Origin: Mytilus galloprovincialis
Taxonomy: Eukaryota > Mollusca > Bivalvia > Mytilida > Mytilidae
DNA: 64,000 nucleotides
Direction: 5' to 3'
NCBI RefSeq assembly: GCF_965363235.1
Contig: NC_134842.1
Span: forward strand, 36,869,958 to 36,933,957
Position numbers and translations under genes: made by a program. The notes beneath the pieces were generated by a model. That model did no database searches and was not told the DNA's origin. It worked only from the letters and a program-made list of their open reading frames with translations. Positions within the stretch are counted from its first letter, which is position 1; every line of letters begins with the position of its first letter. Of the stretch, positions 11,883 to 27,100 are shown piece by piece.

Positions 11883-11945
11883 TTGATATTTTTTTTTTTA
11901 TGTATTGTGTCCGATTTTGTCCCATGTACATTTACTCCATATCCT

Positions 11946-11951
11946 TTTATT
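11946..11951 (-). promoter_or_regulatory. Polyadenylation signal of the receptor gene
   Basis: AATAAA on the minus strand lies about 50 bases after the stop codon at 12002-12004. It implies a very short 3' untranslated region. Confidence 0.5.
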
Positions 11952-12001
11952 TTCTATTGATACAAAATATACAATCGTTTCTTTAATTAGTGTGAAACAA
12001 T

Positions 12002-12142
12002 TCATTCAATCATATCAATGTGGCACATCGGTGGATTGTTTTTAAAGTACATCTTTGGTAAGTCGTCATCGTCACAAATTTCTGGCATACAATCAATATT
12101 TTCCTGTTTATTCTCGTAAACCATATGAATGATGTTATCCTC
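12002..12142 (-). CDS. Receptor exon 10: cytoplasmic tail and stop
   Basis: The acceptor TATATTTCAG precedes EDNIIHMVYENKQENIDCMP and then EICDDDDLPKMYF, ending NNPPMCHIDMIE and TGA. The exon is 141 bases, phase 0 in. The tail carries a tyrosine in VYENK and an acidic cluster DDDD. No ITAM, ITIM or TIR domain is seen. Confidence 0.8.
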   Translation of the reverse strand, partial: EDNIIHMVYENKQENIDCMPEICDDDDLPKMYFKNNPPMCHIDMIE

Positions 12143-15100
12143 CTGAAATATATGAAAGCGTTGAACGTCCTTTAGTGTAACAAAATCGATGATGTTCTAA
12201 TATTATATATAGAGATGATTTTTTTTCGTAACGTAGATGCAATAAAATACGTGTTTCTGAATGTTGATGTAAAATTAATTCAATCTATAGATTAAAAACC
12301 AATTGTTCAAAGATCAATTGAAGGTCTTTCCACCAATAAGGATCTATTTTGAAATGAAAATATTAAAATTCAGTTGAAAATGTCAGTTCCTATGGTTAAA
12401 TGATATATAAATATGAATTTCAAGCAAAGGTCAAAATCTAGAACGTCCAATTAACCTATGACCTTGACCTCAATTTTAAGGTCATAAACCAAGGATCCCA
12501 AATTAAAAGACCCTAGGTCTGTATTATGTATGGTTCATGAGTAATATCACTTTACGCATAATTCTAAATATAACAGGGGCAGAAATCCCATTTATTCTCT
12601 TCGCACCCTTCCAATCAAAATTTATAAGTTACGACATGTCGCAACTAACAATTTAGTAAAAATAATTTGTTGAAATCTTATTGAGTGAAGGTTAATGAAA
12701 AAGAGTGAAAATAAGCCAAAATCAAAATTTAAAATTTGACCTTGACCTTTGACCTTGACATAATTTTCATTTTTTTGGACCAAGGATCTTAAATCAAAAG
12801 ACCCAAAGCCTTTACTTTATAATGATAATGAGTTATATTACCATACAACTAATATAAGATATAAAAGGGGGAAAAGTCGCATCAAATGTTTACGTACCCT
12901 TTTAACTAAAATTTACGTGTTATGCCATGTCGTAACACACATTTTGTGAAAATATTTTTTCTATATCTTATAGGATTTCTGAAAATAAGAGATAACAAGC
13001 CAAAATCATATTTTTGAACATGACCTTGACCTTTGACCTTGACCTCATTTTTCATTTTTTTGGACCAAGGACCTCAAATCAAAAGACCCTAGGACTCTAT
13101 CACTAATGGTTTTCCAGTAACAAATTTATTTCATTTATTTCATTACAAAAGGGGAAATAACTCTCATATGGAGTCTTCGTAAAGCTTCGGTGAAAATAAA
13201 ACGTAACATCCTGAGGATATAACGAGCAATTTGGAAAAATAAATTTGTCGCTTTCTTTTACAGTTGTGGAGGAGATCTGATAACAAGAAAAACAGTGTTT
13301 GGGGAGATAACTCTAACAAAGAAAAGTGTTCAGTTAAACAGGGTCAGTTTCAAAAGCGTATAGACTGAATGCTATCATATACAAAAAAACTAAGCGACAT
13401 CTTTTGAAACATTTTTACACCGCAAGAAAAAAATTAGGCGGAAGAAAAAAAAAATAATCAGAACAAATTCAATAGGTCTTTCCACAAGAAAGGTGGAAAG
13501 ACCTAATTATTGTGCAACAGTTAAAACATAAATCTTTTGTCAAATTTATGTTTAGAAACGAGAAATTACTCATTGTATTGTAAATTATAGATCCTACAAA
13601 AATATGAAAACATTTATAGAATAAAATTTGCCCTATTGCTACGTAATGTAAAATTCATTTTATTAAAAAAAAACTTGGTTAAATTGTGAACTTCTGCTTA
13701 ATTATGCTGTAAAAAAATTTGACAACTTAAATTTTATTGGAACGATAAATCGACTCACCAACAAACACTCATAAAACATGCTCAATTCATAGCGGTGTTC
13801 AGTCTCAAGTGGCGTTATTCTTTATTTAGACAACGGTTAATTTTGATTTTGTATTATATAGAATTAGAATATCAAAACTCTTTTCCATGTTACTGGTGTT
13901 AGATAGATTCCCTTTATGTTTTGTTTTTTTTTTTCTTTAATTTTACTGTTATCTTTTGGTGTATAAATATTTGTGTGTTGCACTTGGGAAATGGAAGATC
14001 GTAAGTTCGATAAGATTGATGCAGATGTAGCAATTATTGTGAAGTAAAGGGTTGTATAAAATGCACATGGACTACATATTGTTGATATGTGACACACTTT
14101 ATAAAATAGTTTTACGTATCTAGGCGCAAATCTTCAGTTGGAATTCTCAAGTGAGAATCCGGCTGGATAATGGATGGGGGTCTCACGGGTGAAAAAAAAC
14201 GATTTAATTTATCACAATGGTAAATCTATAAAAATCACCGTTGACTATATAATAATAACTAGTGATTAAGACTCTCAGAACAATAATGTGCATAATAGCA
14301 TTGTCTTATGACTTTCAAACATGAATAAATGCATCTTTTATACATATTGCTTTATGTTTTACCGTCTTAAAGTTTATAAATGATCACATACCTTGGGTCT
14401 CCGGTGTTTCTTCAACGTCATTGTCAGATATTTGATAAATACCAGCATCCCAATTGAACTAGCTACTGCGACAACCAAGACAGACACCAACAGATAAATA
14501 TGTCCTATTTTGAAGCAGAAATTGAATTAATTATGTAGTATTCATTGAGAATGATTTCGCGTGAGTAATGGGATCTAATCTATAACTATTTTATCTTCAT
14601 TATTACTGTAGAGAAGGGTTTCATAAGAATAAAAAATATTAAGGTGCTATACATTGTACCATCACTCAAAATAAATATCTATGCAACCAACCACAATTCT
14701 CACAGCTGTCAAAATATTACATTTTAAATGTAACACGACGGATGCCACATGGTAGCAGGATTTACTTACTCTCCCCGGGCACCTGAGATCACCTTTAGTT
14801 TTGTTTTCAAGGGGTTTGTGATTCTCTTGCTCTAGTTATAAATGTTGTTCTTTGTTTCTTGTGCTTTTTAATGTGTGTTTATACCAGTAACAATCTCGTC
14901 TATCCTTTGTAATGAAACACGTATTTCAATTTCACATTTGGTTAAGTTTCAGGGTTAAAAACACAATTACGTGACCGATGGTTTAGAATTTGGTGATGTC
15001 TTCGGGTAAGACAAAAGTCAATTGTCATCCGTTATTGCGTGATGTCCAATCACATGATATAACTTTTTTTATAGGAGTAACACGACGGATGTCACATGTG

Positions 15101-18100
15101 TAGCAGCAGGGTCTGCTTACCCTTCCGGAGCACCTGAGATTACCCACGGTTTTTTGGTAGTGTTCCTGTTGCTCTGTCTTTAGTTTTCTCTGTCGTTTTT
15201 TGTATACTGTTGTTCATGTTGTTTGTCTTTTGTTTTTTCTTCTTTGCCATGGTTTATTTTCGACTTATGAGTCTGAATGTTTCTTTGGTATCTTTCGCCT
15301 CTCTTTGATAATCTTGTAAAGTGACAAAAAACCAACCTCATCAATTTCAAAACAATTGTTATCCATCAAGTCAGTACCGAAGCACTGACAAACTGATTTG
15401 ATGATATATCCTCGGAAAATAATAGTCAATCAGCTGTGCTATAGACCCAGTTTTGGAAAATCGAAAAAACACTGCCTTTTTGGATTCATCTTGATTATGA
15501 ACGTTCAAACACAAACCTTTTCAAGCCAAGGATGTATGAGACTAAAACGCCTCAGAGTATTATGGTTGTAAGGGACATACAAATAGCCAAATTCTATCAA
15601 CTTTGCATTAGAAAGAGTCAGATCCTTAGTTTCTTCATAATGTCTTTATCATCAACGTAGAATTTACGAAAAGTGTGTTATAAATAATTCCAGTACCGAA
15701 CCATTGCTTACAGGACAGGAGTCGGTTTCACAAAAAAAAACTCAGGACTAAGATTGTTCATAAGTATACTGAATCGTTAATGACTTTACGATCAATCTTA
15801 GTCGAAAGTTTTTTTTTTTTTTTTAACTCCTGGTGATGATATTCATGCACCATTATCGTTTCTATTACCTTCGGTATTAGGAATTGACACTGGCTTTTTC
15901 GCTCCGCTCAGATCTGCAAAATAAGTAAAGAAAATTCAATTTGTATATCATTTCAAAATTTCTTTCGATAATATAGGAGCACCTACATCGTATTGTATTC
16001 AAGTATTATACAAAAAATGTAGTTTCTTTCGAAATACAATTGTAAAGTTTATGTAACAATTTGAAATGAAAATTAAAGGTAAGTTATTGTAATTACAAAA
16101 TAATTTTATTATTTCTCGGACAGTGATTTTGTGCAAAAGTTTTCCTGATTGAACACTAAGCGTAAAGCCGGATAGCGCGAACGGACGACGAACGGACAAC
16201 TTTTTTGCCATTCGTTCATGTCCGTTAGACGTCCGTTCTTATCCGTTAGACGTCTGTTCATATCCGTTTCATGTCCGTTCAGCGTCCGTTTTATCCGCTG
16301 ACGTCCGTTGGACAATTTTGAGCATGTTCAAAATGCTGAACGTCCGGTAGGAGTCCGTTTTTTACGGTACTCGTCCGTTTCGTTTCTGTTTTGTATACGT
16401 TACTTGTCCGTTATTCATCCGTTGGAGGTCCGGTAAACCAATTCACCAACGGACTTCTACCGGACGTATAACGGATAAAACGGATGATGAAAGAATGTGA
16501 AATGGACATAAATGGAAGGATAACGGATAAAACGGATACGTACCGAATGTAACACGGATAATTGCCAATTGAAAATTTCGCGTCAGAAATGCCAATTATT
16601 GGTATGTCAGATTTTTTGAGTGTCATGAATGTTTATTATTCATTTTGGATCACGTTTTCACAATCAAGCAGCTACACGGAAACTTTTTAATTATTTTAAG
16701 GTCACGTGTGTGTGATTTACATGTATTATTATTGCCGCCTTTAATTTTCCGCTTATCTTGTTTATCCGTTTTATCCGGTACGCTTCCGTTATGTGTTCGT
16801 TTTGTGGCCCGAGAACACAGTTATTTCGTAGTGCATTTCTTTTAGACAATAAATTCAAATTAAAAAAATCGCACCTGCTCTTTCTCAAAAAGATTTTTAC
16901 AGTGTAGTGTACTACTAGTGAGACAAATAATATCAAAATTATAGAAATTTCTACCAGCTCTAACTCAAAATATTGACAATTCTGTGTTAAGGGGGTGTAA
17001 AATTCAGTTTGACAGCTTCAGACGTGATAAAATTTGACCTTTTAGAACTGGACCAATTCACTACTTAACATAAAGATTCAGCACCCACATTTTTTTGACA
17101 TGTAATTACATCCCCCTACTTAATATTTCATGCATTTAATATCAAGAAATAAATTGGGAAAGTGTATCAAATAAAACATGCAAGTTATACACTGTTTACA
17201 CTAGGGACTATATTCGTAAACAACGAAAACCAAAGGACGATAACTGTGTCCTTGGACCTTATGCGGTACTCTACCGTTGGTTGTACGTTCGACATCCGTT
17301 CTGTCCGGTACGTTTCCGTTTCTCGTATGTTGCACATCCTGTGTGTGTCCGTTAAGCATTCGTTACGAGTCCGTTTTATTTGGTCAGTACATCAACGGAC
17401 TTCCAAAAGATAAACATTTGTCAACGGAAAATATTTGTTTTCATCCGTTGGGCGTCCAATCGAGCTATCCGTAAGGTGTGACCACAGCTTTATATAATGT
17501 TATAAAATGATACATTTGCAGTATGAAGTTATTTGGTATATTAAACGTTAATTAATTTAGAAACAGACCAAATATATTCTAGAATAGGAATTTGCATTTA
17601 ACTGTGCGCATTCACGTTTTCATTCGAGCAATGAACTTAAAGTTGGGGGAGAAAAACAAAGTAGAAATTTTGTTTAATGCCTGTAAATGTAGATTGTGAA
17701 AATTAAACGGGAGCTACCAACAGTAAGCCATAACCATGTTACATAACGTGACAAGAGGGAGATACGAACAACAAGCCAAAACCATGTAACATAACGTGAC
17801 AACAGGGAGATACGAACAACAAGCCAAAACCATGTTACATAACGTGACAAGAGGGAGATACTAACAACAACCCAAAACCATGTAACATAATGTGACAAGA
17901 GGGAGATACGAACAAGCCAAAACCATGTTACATAAAGTGACAAGAGGGAGATACGAACAACAAGCCAAAACCATGTTTCATAACGTGACAAGAGGGAGAT
18001 ATGAACAACAAGCCAAAACCATGTTACATAACGTGACAAGAGGGAGATACGAACAACAAGCCAAAACCATGTTACATAACGTGACAACAGGGAGATACGA

Positions 18101-21100
18101 ACAACAAGCCAAAACCATGTTACATAACGTGACAAGAGGAAAATACGAACAACAAGCCAAAACCATGTTACATAACGTGACAAGAGGGAGATACGAACAA
18201 CAAGCCAAACCCATATTACATAACTTGACAAGAGGGAGATACGAACAACAAGCCAAAAACCATTATACATAACGTGACAAGAGGGAGATACGAACAACAA
18301 GCCAAAACCCTGTTACATAACGTGACAAGAGGGAGATACAAACAACAAGCCAAAACCATGTTACATAACGTGACAAGAGGGAGATACGAACAACAATCCA
18401 AAACCATCTTACATAACGTGACAAGAGGAAAATACGAACAACAAGCTAAAACCATGTTACATAACGTGACAAGAGGAAAATACGAACAACAAGCCAAAAC
18501 CATGTTACATAACGTGACAAGATGGAGATACGAACAACAAGCCAAAACCATGTTACATAATGTGACAAGAGGGAGATACGAACAACAAGACAAAACCATG
18601 TTACATAACGTGACAAGAGGAAAATACGAACAACAAGCCAAAACCATGTTACATAACGTGACAAGATGGAGATACGAACAACAAGCCAAAACCATGTTAC
18701 ATAACGTGACAAGAGGGAGATACGAACAACAAGCCAAAACCATGTTACATAATGTGATAAGCGGGAGATACGAACAACAAGCCAAAACTATGTTACATAA
18801 CGTGACAAGAGGGAGATACGAACAACAAGCCAAAACCATGTTACATAACGTGACAAGAGGGAGATACGAACAACAACCCCAAACCATGCAACACCACTTT
18901 AATAAGTTTAATACACATGCTACACCATCAGTTTTCTACCAAATCCCGATGAACTCTTTGACTTTGCTTTATCATGCATTTTGCCATATTGTTTTGTGCT
19001 CCCACCAAATACTTATTTCAAAATTTTTCCTTTATGTTAACTTTTACAAAACTCTTCCTCTTTAACACTTCAGGACGAAATTGAACCAAACTTGGGAATC
19101 TAGTTTTAAAAGTGTGTTCAATAACCCGCTGCCAACCAACATGGTTAAAAAATGTCCAGAACGTTAAGATATACGCGCTGTCTATAGCTATGTCGACCAA
19201 AATTTGTAGCCGACTACTTCAGGTATATCTTGCCTTAAAATGTCGATTTTTACCTATTAGTTTTGGTTTTGCTAATTATCTTAAAATGTTTAATAGATAT
19301 AAAGACATTTACTAACAAATATGATCAGCAAGAAACGATTGACTCATAAATCAACGTGACTGAAATTGTAAGTCGACTTCTTCTAGGAGTTATTGTCCTT
19401 GAATGAAGGTTTTTGAAGTATGTTTTACCCATTTTTTTGTTTTGCGTAACTATAGAAAAAAAACATTCATACAGCAAATTTATCTCCGAAACGATTGGAA
19501 TACAATTTGTACAGTGATAAAACAAAGTAAATGTAAAAAGTTAAGATTTGTTTTGTTGCTGTGTTAAAATTGTAGAATGCATCGACGTGCTTGAGGTCAA
19601 TGCTCCTTCTTGCAGTTTTAGTGTGTATTCTTGAGATGAAATCAGTTGTTAAATAATATAGTCTAGTCTTAGGCAGCAACCATTTGATTTTCGGGGGGGG
19701 GGGGGGGGGGCTATGTTTTTTTTGGAAAAAAAAGTTTGTTTCCAGTTTTTGGAGAAAAAAATAGTTTGTTTTTGACCCTGAAAAAAAAATTGTTTGTTTT
19801 ACCCTCAGCTGCCACTATTTGTAATACTAAAATTGAAACGAAATCGAAAAAAGGCGAAAAAAAAAGTTTGTCCAGAAAAAAAATCCATAGCCCCCCCCCA
19901 CGAAAATCAAATGGTTGCTGCCTTATTTATTTATTTGTGTCGTTGATGTATGTCACTGATATAATTTTCGCCGTATTCAAAAGGTTATTAATAAATAAAC
20001 AAAAGTTCATTTACACAAACAAATTAAAATGTTGGCGCTATTCTGTACCAAAACTGGGAATGACATGAAAAGATAAAAATATGTAAAATAAGGAGTAAAT
20101 AGATTTTTAAAAATATTGTTTTTATTCGATTGCAGTTGGCCGAACATACTTCCAAAGATACAACGATTATAAAGGCCACACAAATTATTTCCCGTTGTAT
20201 TACTGTTTTTAAATTTAACAACTCTCCAATTTTTTATGTGAACAGTGGACTGGAGAAGATAACATTGTTTAGAAAACAGTACACTGATCACACCAATACT
20301 CACGGTGAACTGGCATAGTTCTGCTGCTTTGAAGTAAAGACAACGCTTCTGTAAGTTTTGCATTGATAGTAGTACTCAAAGGACCATCATTTTCCAATGT
20401 TGTGATTTCGTCACCAGATGGATAATCTTCGACAATTCTTGCTTTTACAAAAATAAGTATAGTTGTTACCATATGAAGAAACAGGTATAAACGTACTAAG
20501 GTATTAATTACTGGACAAGGAAATGACAGTTTCCATTCAAAGCAAAGATTGCTTTTGTCCATAAATAAGCATTTTCTTTCAAAATATACTAGTAGTTTTT
20601 AGTAAAGGTACTCTATGTATTAAAATTTTTCAGATAATAGGCAAAAAGACAAGGCAAATGGTACAAAAAATCGTCATTTGTGGTCTATAACTCCTGTAAG
20701 TAGTCAATTAATGATTTTATCAATGTTGTTGCGTTTATCAATCTTGCTGATAATGTTTGCTATTTAACGTTTCTTTCTGTCAATTATAGTTTTTAAGATG
20801 ATATGTATTATCATTTAAGTAGGGCAATAACTTCTTCAAGGAGTCGTCTGACACGTTTTGACTGAATGGATAATGATAACTTCTCATAAGTTCAAACAAA
20901 TCTTCCCTATTTTTAGTACTTTACAAGAAAGATAACCGAAAATACTTGCATTTTTTCCCTTTGTTATTTTTTTTTCTTTGGTAGCCATATGAACTGACAG
21001 GGGGATTCACGGGGCATTTTTGTTACCTAGATACACAAGAACTTATGTGCGCAAGTTTTATTTTAGCCTAGTAGTTTCAGAGGAGGAGATTTGTGTTAAA

Positions 21101-24100
21101 ATGAATATGAGACGGACGCCCATTGATAGCAGTAGCATACACATGACATCTGGACAAGGTGAACTACAACAAACCTTATACTCAAAATGGAGTGAGACAC
21201 GATGTGTAGATATGGTAAGCATTTCCTGTTATACACATTCAGTCTTGTATAAACGTTACAAGAAATATTTACGACATTTCTGCTAGTTTCATACTTGGAG
21301 CGACAAATGTAACATAAAATCAAAATGACTACGCAATCTGTAACGTTACTGACAAATAATTAACGTACATGTTATGGAAGAAATACGTGTGTCAAAAAGA
21401 AAGAAAAGCAGTACCATTAGTTTAACACAAAGTTATGAAGAACATGTACTGCCCTCAAGTTATAAGATCGAACCACAAAGGTACAAGTAATATACCTTTC
21501 TTCACCATTTTGTTAAGTTTTAGGTAGACTCAATTCATTTACATACGTGTATAAATAAACCTATCATAGGTAGTACATCCTTCAGCTACATGCATCTCAT
21601 ATTGTTTAGATGTCTCATCCCAATAACAACATTTACTCTCGTTGAACGGTAACGCCGCTTGTTCTATGTTCAATAACTGGCAGGTCGAATTCAATTTGTT
21701 CCAAACGAACAGTTCACATGGAATTCCATTTTCAGTACTTTCATTGCATTTCAGTAAACAATCGGCTAAGCTGTTTAGCCTGACTTCAAATACTATGTTT
21801 AACCCTTGGCCAACAGGCCTCACGTTTTCAAATTGGGTGTAGTAGAATTCCTCTGAAAAATACACATTAAAAAGGCAAAGTGAATTGTCGTCCTTAAAAA
21901 TGGTGTTGGTTATGGTTTTAACTAGAAGATAAGAAGCGCTTACGTTGACCGTAAAATTGGTACTGTAAATGATACTAACTTATACATGCATTTGTGTAAG
22001 TGTAATTTGGTTCAGCATGATTCAATTGACAATGCTACATAAATTTATTCAAAGGCATTGCAAGAACAGACAATTTATCTTTCTTTTACTTTGTTACGAA
22101 AACAATTGCAACGAACGCAAGTGATATTCGTTTTTTTATGTGAATTATTTTTGTTAAGTCATTGAGTGATACAAAAATATATTCCATCGGAATTCTATTT
22201 GAAATACATAATTATCAAATACTTCTTTTCACTGGTTCTATTGAATAACACTAAATCGAATCCATATCGTATAACGGTAAATAACTACAACTGAACAGAT
22301 ATTAATTGACTACAATCCAATTGTTTCAAAAATACTAAATGTACCGCTGTGAATAAGTCTGAAAATAGACTGAAAAAATCCCAAACTGAAATTGATTAAG
22401 AAATGAATTGTCTAGTCTTTTTAAGAGCTTTTCAGATTAAAATAACTGTTTCAGATCAATATTAGTTTACTACTGTCTAAAATAAAGAAGATAATATGAC
22501 ATTAACAAACATATACCTGATTCACTTTCACAGATAAAACTTCGACTACTGTTTAAACAAAAGTCAGACATCCAGGTTAATTTGTTGGGCTCTAGCGGTC
22601 TCTCTATAACAACGTATGCACAGTAATTGCCTCCAATGTCAGCATTATATGAGGAACTATTTATTGGCAATAGTGAAACGGTAGACACATAATTAGACGT
22701 TCTATGGTATGTCCAGAAAGAATTTATCCTACAAAAATATAACATCCTAAACATTAAGCGTGTTTTTACGAAACCCAATGTCAGGAATTAATTTTCTTTT
22801 CTCAAACAAATCAACTATTTGGCAGGTAACAATGAATGAATATGTTATTGGGGATGAATTTTCATTTAATTACATTCTAATCTTGTCATGCTTATTAACT
22901 TTCGAGTTTGTTGTCGAAGTTTACCAAATCATGACATTGATAAACAATCAAAACAGAGCCCGTGGAGCACGTGAGAAAAACGTTAAGGGACAGAGTCATG
23001 ATATTTTTTTTTAAATCCATGCGTTCCCATTTGTGTATTTAACTTTTCCCTAACAGCTAGTTGTTAAATTATTTGATGATTTATTTTGTTCTTTGAAAAT
23101 CAGTTATTATCATTTACCTTCAAGTGGACGTTTGTTTTCATCATTTCATCACGGTTTTTCCCTCGCACAATCTGTGCGATGGCCGAAGTTTTAACAAGAG
23201 GTCTCATAGTTAAGATTACTGCACATGGGAAAATATTCCCGAATAAGGGTACGGGAAGACAATAATTTATAGCATTACATTGATGAAAATTTTGATAATT
23301 TAGTCATTCAAGTATATAAAACATATTGAACTTTTTTTTTAATTTTAAGTTTCGTGTGGCTTTAAGACTTACTCTAATTTTAAATATTACATTTACTTAT
23401 ATTAGGAGATAAGTGTATGAAAACAATCAAAAACCGTAAAAGTGTGGCCAACAAAATATCATACTCATTTATAATTAAGGTCAGTTACCAACCAAGTGCA
23501 CACAATAATTTAAAAATAACGTTAAATTTAAAATGCTTCTGTTCTACATTACAAAACTGATTTTTTCTTTATTAAGTTAAGTTACGAACCTTGTATTAGA
23601 CCAGTATCCTTTAACCAATAAATAGTCTAGCTCACCATATGTAAACGGTCCGTTTTCTAGCATAAGAGAGCTATTTCTTTCTTCACAAAAATCATTTGCA
23701 TCTGTCCAGGTTAAATTGGCTATATATAGTGTCATAATCTTTTTATCTGAAAAAAAAACATTAAGTCAAAAAGACATTAAGTTATATTAAAATATGATGT
23801 ATTTTCGTAATGTTGTTGTTAAGCATAACAACATTAGAACAATTTACTGAAAGCATCTTTTAAAAACTTGGCTAGCAACGTGCATTAAGTGTCACTGGTA
23901 AATGCATTTTAGTCTTAAACGGTTATTTTGATCTAAAAATCATCTGAAAAGTCTGATCAACAAACAGGTTTGTCATTTTCAGTCTTTCAGTCAAATTTCA
24001 GACGTAACTACTGCAGTATGCTAGTATTCAATACGGTTTAGATAATTTGCTGTTAATTAGGTAATGTTCAGTAGCTTCTCAGACAATTCAGTATAGTGTA

Positions 24101-27100
24101 CAGGTAAATAACAACTATTCAACATTCTATACATAGATTGAAAATATCTTGATTGACTGAAAGCGAATTGAATGAACAGTAATGCATTTACTGCAGTGGA
24201 TATTTCTAAAAATTGACTGAAAGGGCTGAAAATGTCTGACTTATTATTTTTCAGTTTATTTTTTACTAACGAGTTTGAATGTCACTTTGATATGTTTTTC
24301 CCTGTCTTTTAAGATAAAAATGACCGTTTCAGTTTAAAATTGGTTTAATAGTAATTATGTTTAGACATTTTTATCGAAATCGCGCCAAAAACAGTGTATT
24401 TAAATTCTATTGATCGATATCTGGATCGTGTGTGTGGGGGGGGGGGGGTATGGGTGTGTGTGTGTGTTTGTATTTGTTCGTTTGTTTGTGAGAGAGAGAG
24501 AGAGAGAGAGACAATGTGTGGGCGACATCATCTTTCTGTACTGACTCATGATAGAATATAAAATTGAGAATGGAAATTGGGAATGTGTCAAAGCGACAAC
24601 AACCCGACCATAAAGCTAACAACAACCGAAGGCCACCCATGGGTCTTCAATGTAGCGAGAAACTCCCGCACCCGGAGGCGTCCTTCAGCTGGCCCCTAAA
24701 AAAATATGCATACTAGTTCAGTGATAATGGACGTCATCCTTAACTCCGAATTATACACAAGAAACTAAAATTAAAAATCATACTAGACTAAAAAAGGCCA
24801 GAGGATCCTGACTTGGGACAGGCGAAAAATGCTGCGTGGTTAAACATGTTTATTGAGATCTTAACCCTCCCCCTATACCTTTAGCCAATGTAGAAGAAGA
24901 AAAAACACACAACAATACGCACAGTAAAACTCAGTTTAAGAGAAGTCCGAGTCCGAGGTCAGAATATGACACAAAAGAAAATAAACAAAATGACAATGAT
25001 ACATAAATAACAACAGACTATCAGCAGTTACTGACATACCAGCTCCAGACCTCGATTAAACTGATTGAAAGATTATGTCTTCATCATATGAATATCAGGT
25101 ACAATCCCTCCTGTTATGGGTTTAGTATTATACCATCATGAATTATATGAGAAGAACATAACCCTTGTCATGCCAATAGGTTCCACTTTGTAAATACAGC
25201 TGTTTCTTAAACCACGCCTCTTTTGGGGAGATTTAGAATATTCATAGAAAATAAATTTTGTTTACATACTGGTTCCCAGTTCTGATCTGTAGGTTGCATC
25301 TCATAGAGACATAACTCGGTAAAGTTACCAGAAAATATACATGTGAATATTGTTTATATTGAAATCTATGGTAGCCCTACAGTCGAGGTAGGGATAGTTA
25401 AGAAATTTAGTGTTAGTTTAAACTCTTAGTAGTTCGGGGCATATAAACGTTGAAAATTTGCTGCACAGCCCTATATTTTGACCTCTGAAAAAAATAGTAG
25501 TGCATATGAACTTTCCATTCTAAGATATGATTTTTTTCAAAACTTCTTAGTAAAAGTGGTACAGTTTTAGCCGTAAAGGGAGTTCCTATTGGAACATTTA
25601 TTGTCAATATTTACAGAAATGCAACCAATAACTGGTTTAAGAATAAATGTGTTTAATTCCGATGCAAAAACCCTATAAGTAAATCAATTTAAAGTCTTAA
25701 TATTGGCTTATAACAAACGGGATTTAAAACTTGAATATTTTTTTAACATAGTCAAAATAATAAGAATCATACATAAAAAAAAAAGGTTCAACGTCAAAAA
25801 GTCACCAACCACGACTGTCATTATCGGTTAATTAAAAAAAAAATATCGTGAAAGAATCAGTAACAGTAGTAAAGTATTTCGATAAGATCATGACAGATCA
25901 GGTATAGGATCGTATGACATAAAAGTAAACACACATAATTTTGTTCATTATATGAATGACTAAATTACTTTTCTCTGAACACTTTCGTTCTATTTTAAAG
26001 TTCAAAATGGCTCTCAAAATAATTTTGCAGTAGCTTTATCAGAAAATGGGTCAAAATTTGAATATATGTGTAAATTTGGTATTTGGTATTTATGATCGCG
26101 AAAAACTTTGTACGACTTTTTTTAGATCGTAAAAAGGATCGTAAAAGATCCGTTGTCGCTTATTTGTAATTATACAAATTTATGAAACTGTTCAATAATA
26201 TGAAAATTTATAATGTTATTATTACAGCAAAAGACTGGACTTTTAATTGAGTTTACTAAAAGGTTTGTTTTTAGAAAATAAGGTGGGGTTTAATTGCTTA
26301 CATCCACTTCATTTTAATTCTGGAGGATAGTGGTTTCATTGACAATCATACCACATCTTCTTATTTTTGTATTGACGGTTAATTACACTCAAAACAAATA
26401 CGTTCTTATTAAGATATCACATGCTTCAATCAATTATAAACATCATTGGTAAAATACATTTTATTTTCTAATGATAACTATAAAACAAATGAGAAGATGG
26501 GGTATAATTGTCAATAAGACAATTATTTATCAAAGACCAAATGACGTAGATGTAAGCATTTGTATGTCACCGTGTGGCTTTCCACGATGAGCAAAAACGT
26601 AGTCTTATCTGGCCACGCATTGCTTTCGAATTAAAAATAACGCGTTACCTGGCCTTTCACAAACAATTTCGATTGAAAATCAACAAAATCCTTCTTTTAA
26701 AAAATAATCTTAACCATTTTAATTGAAAAACATTACTTCCATTTTACTGTACTATCTGACAAACAACGAATGCAATTTCAAATAAATCATCTTTTGTTAC
26801 AATGTGATCATAGTAGATCTAAAACTTTCTATTTTTTTTTAATCATTCGCTAAATGTTAAGTATCACCTCTTTGTTTTTTGTTAAGTACTGAACAAAGAC
26901 ATATACATCCGAATAGGAGCAAGAATATTTCATATTATGACATCTAAAAGATAAAAGGCTTGATTAATACAAATTTACGTTTGTCTTCTCCTTTTTTACT
27001 GTATTTGTCACAAACAAGATATATGCTTTCCTCTCATCATTAAACATGATATGTGTTTGAAATATCATAAAAAAAATCACATGATACATAACTACCTTCA

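Noticed and set aside
17674-19065. Long open frames on both strands (up to 263 codons)
   Set aside because: They follow from a 48-base repeat unit without stop codons. The array lies in an intron, the frames overlap on both strands, and the products are pure 16-residue repeats.
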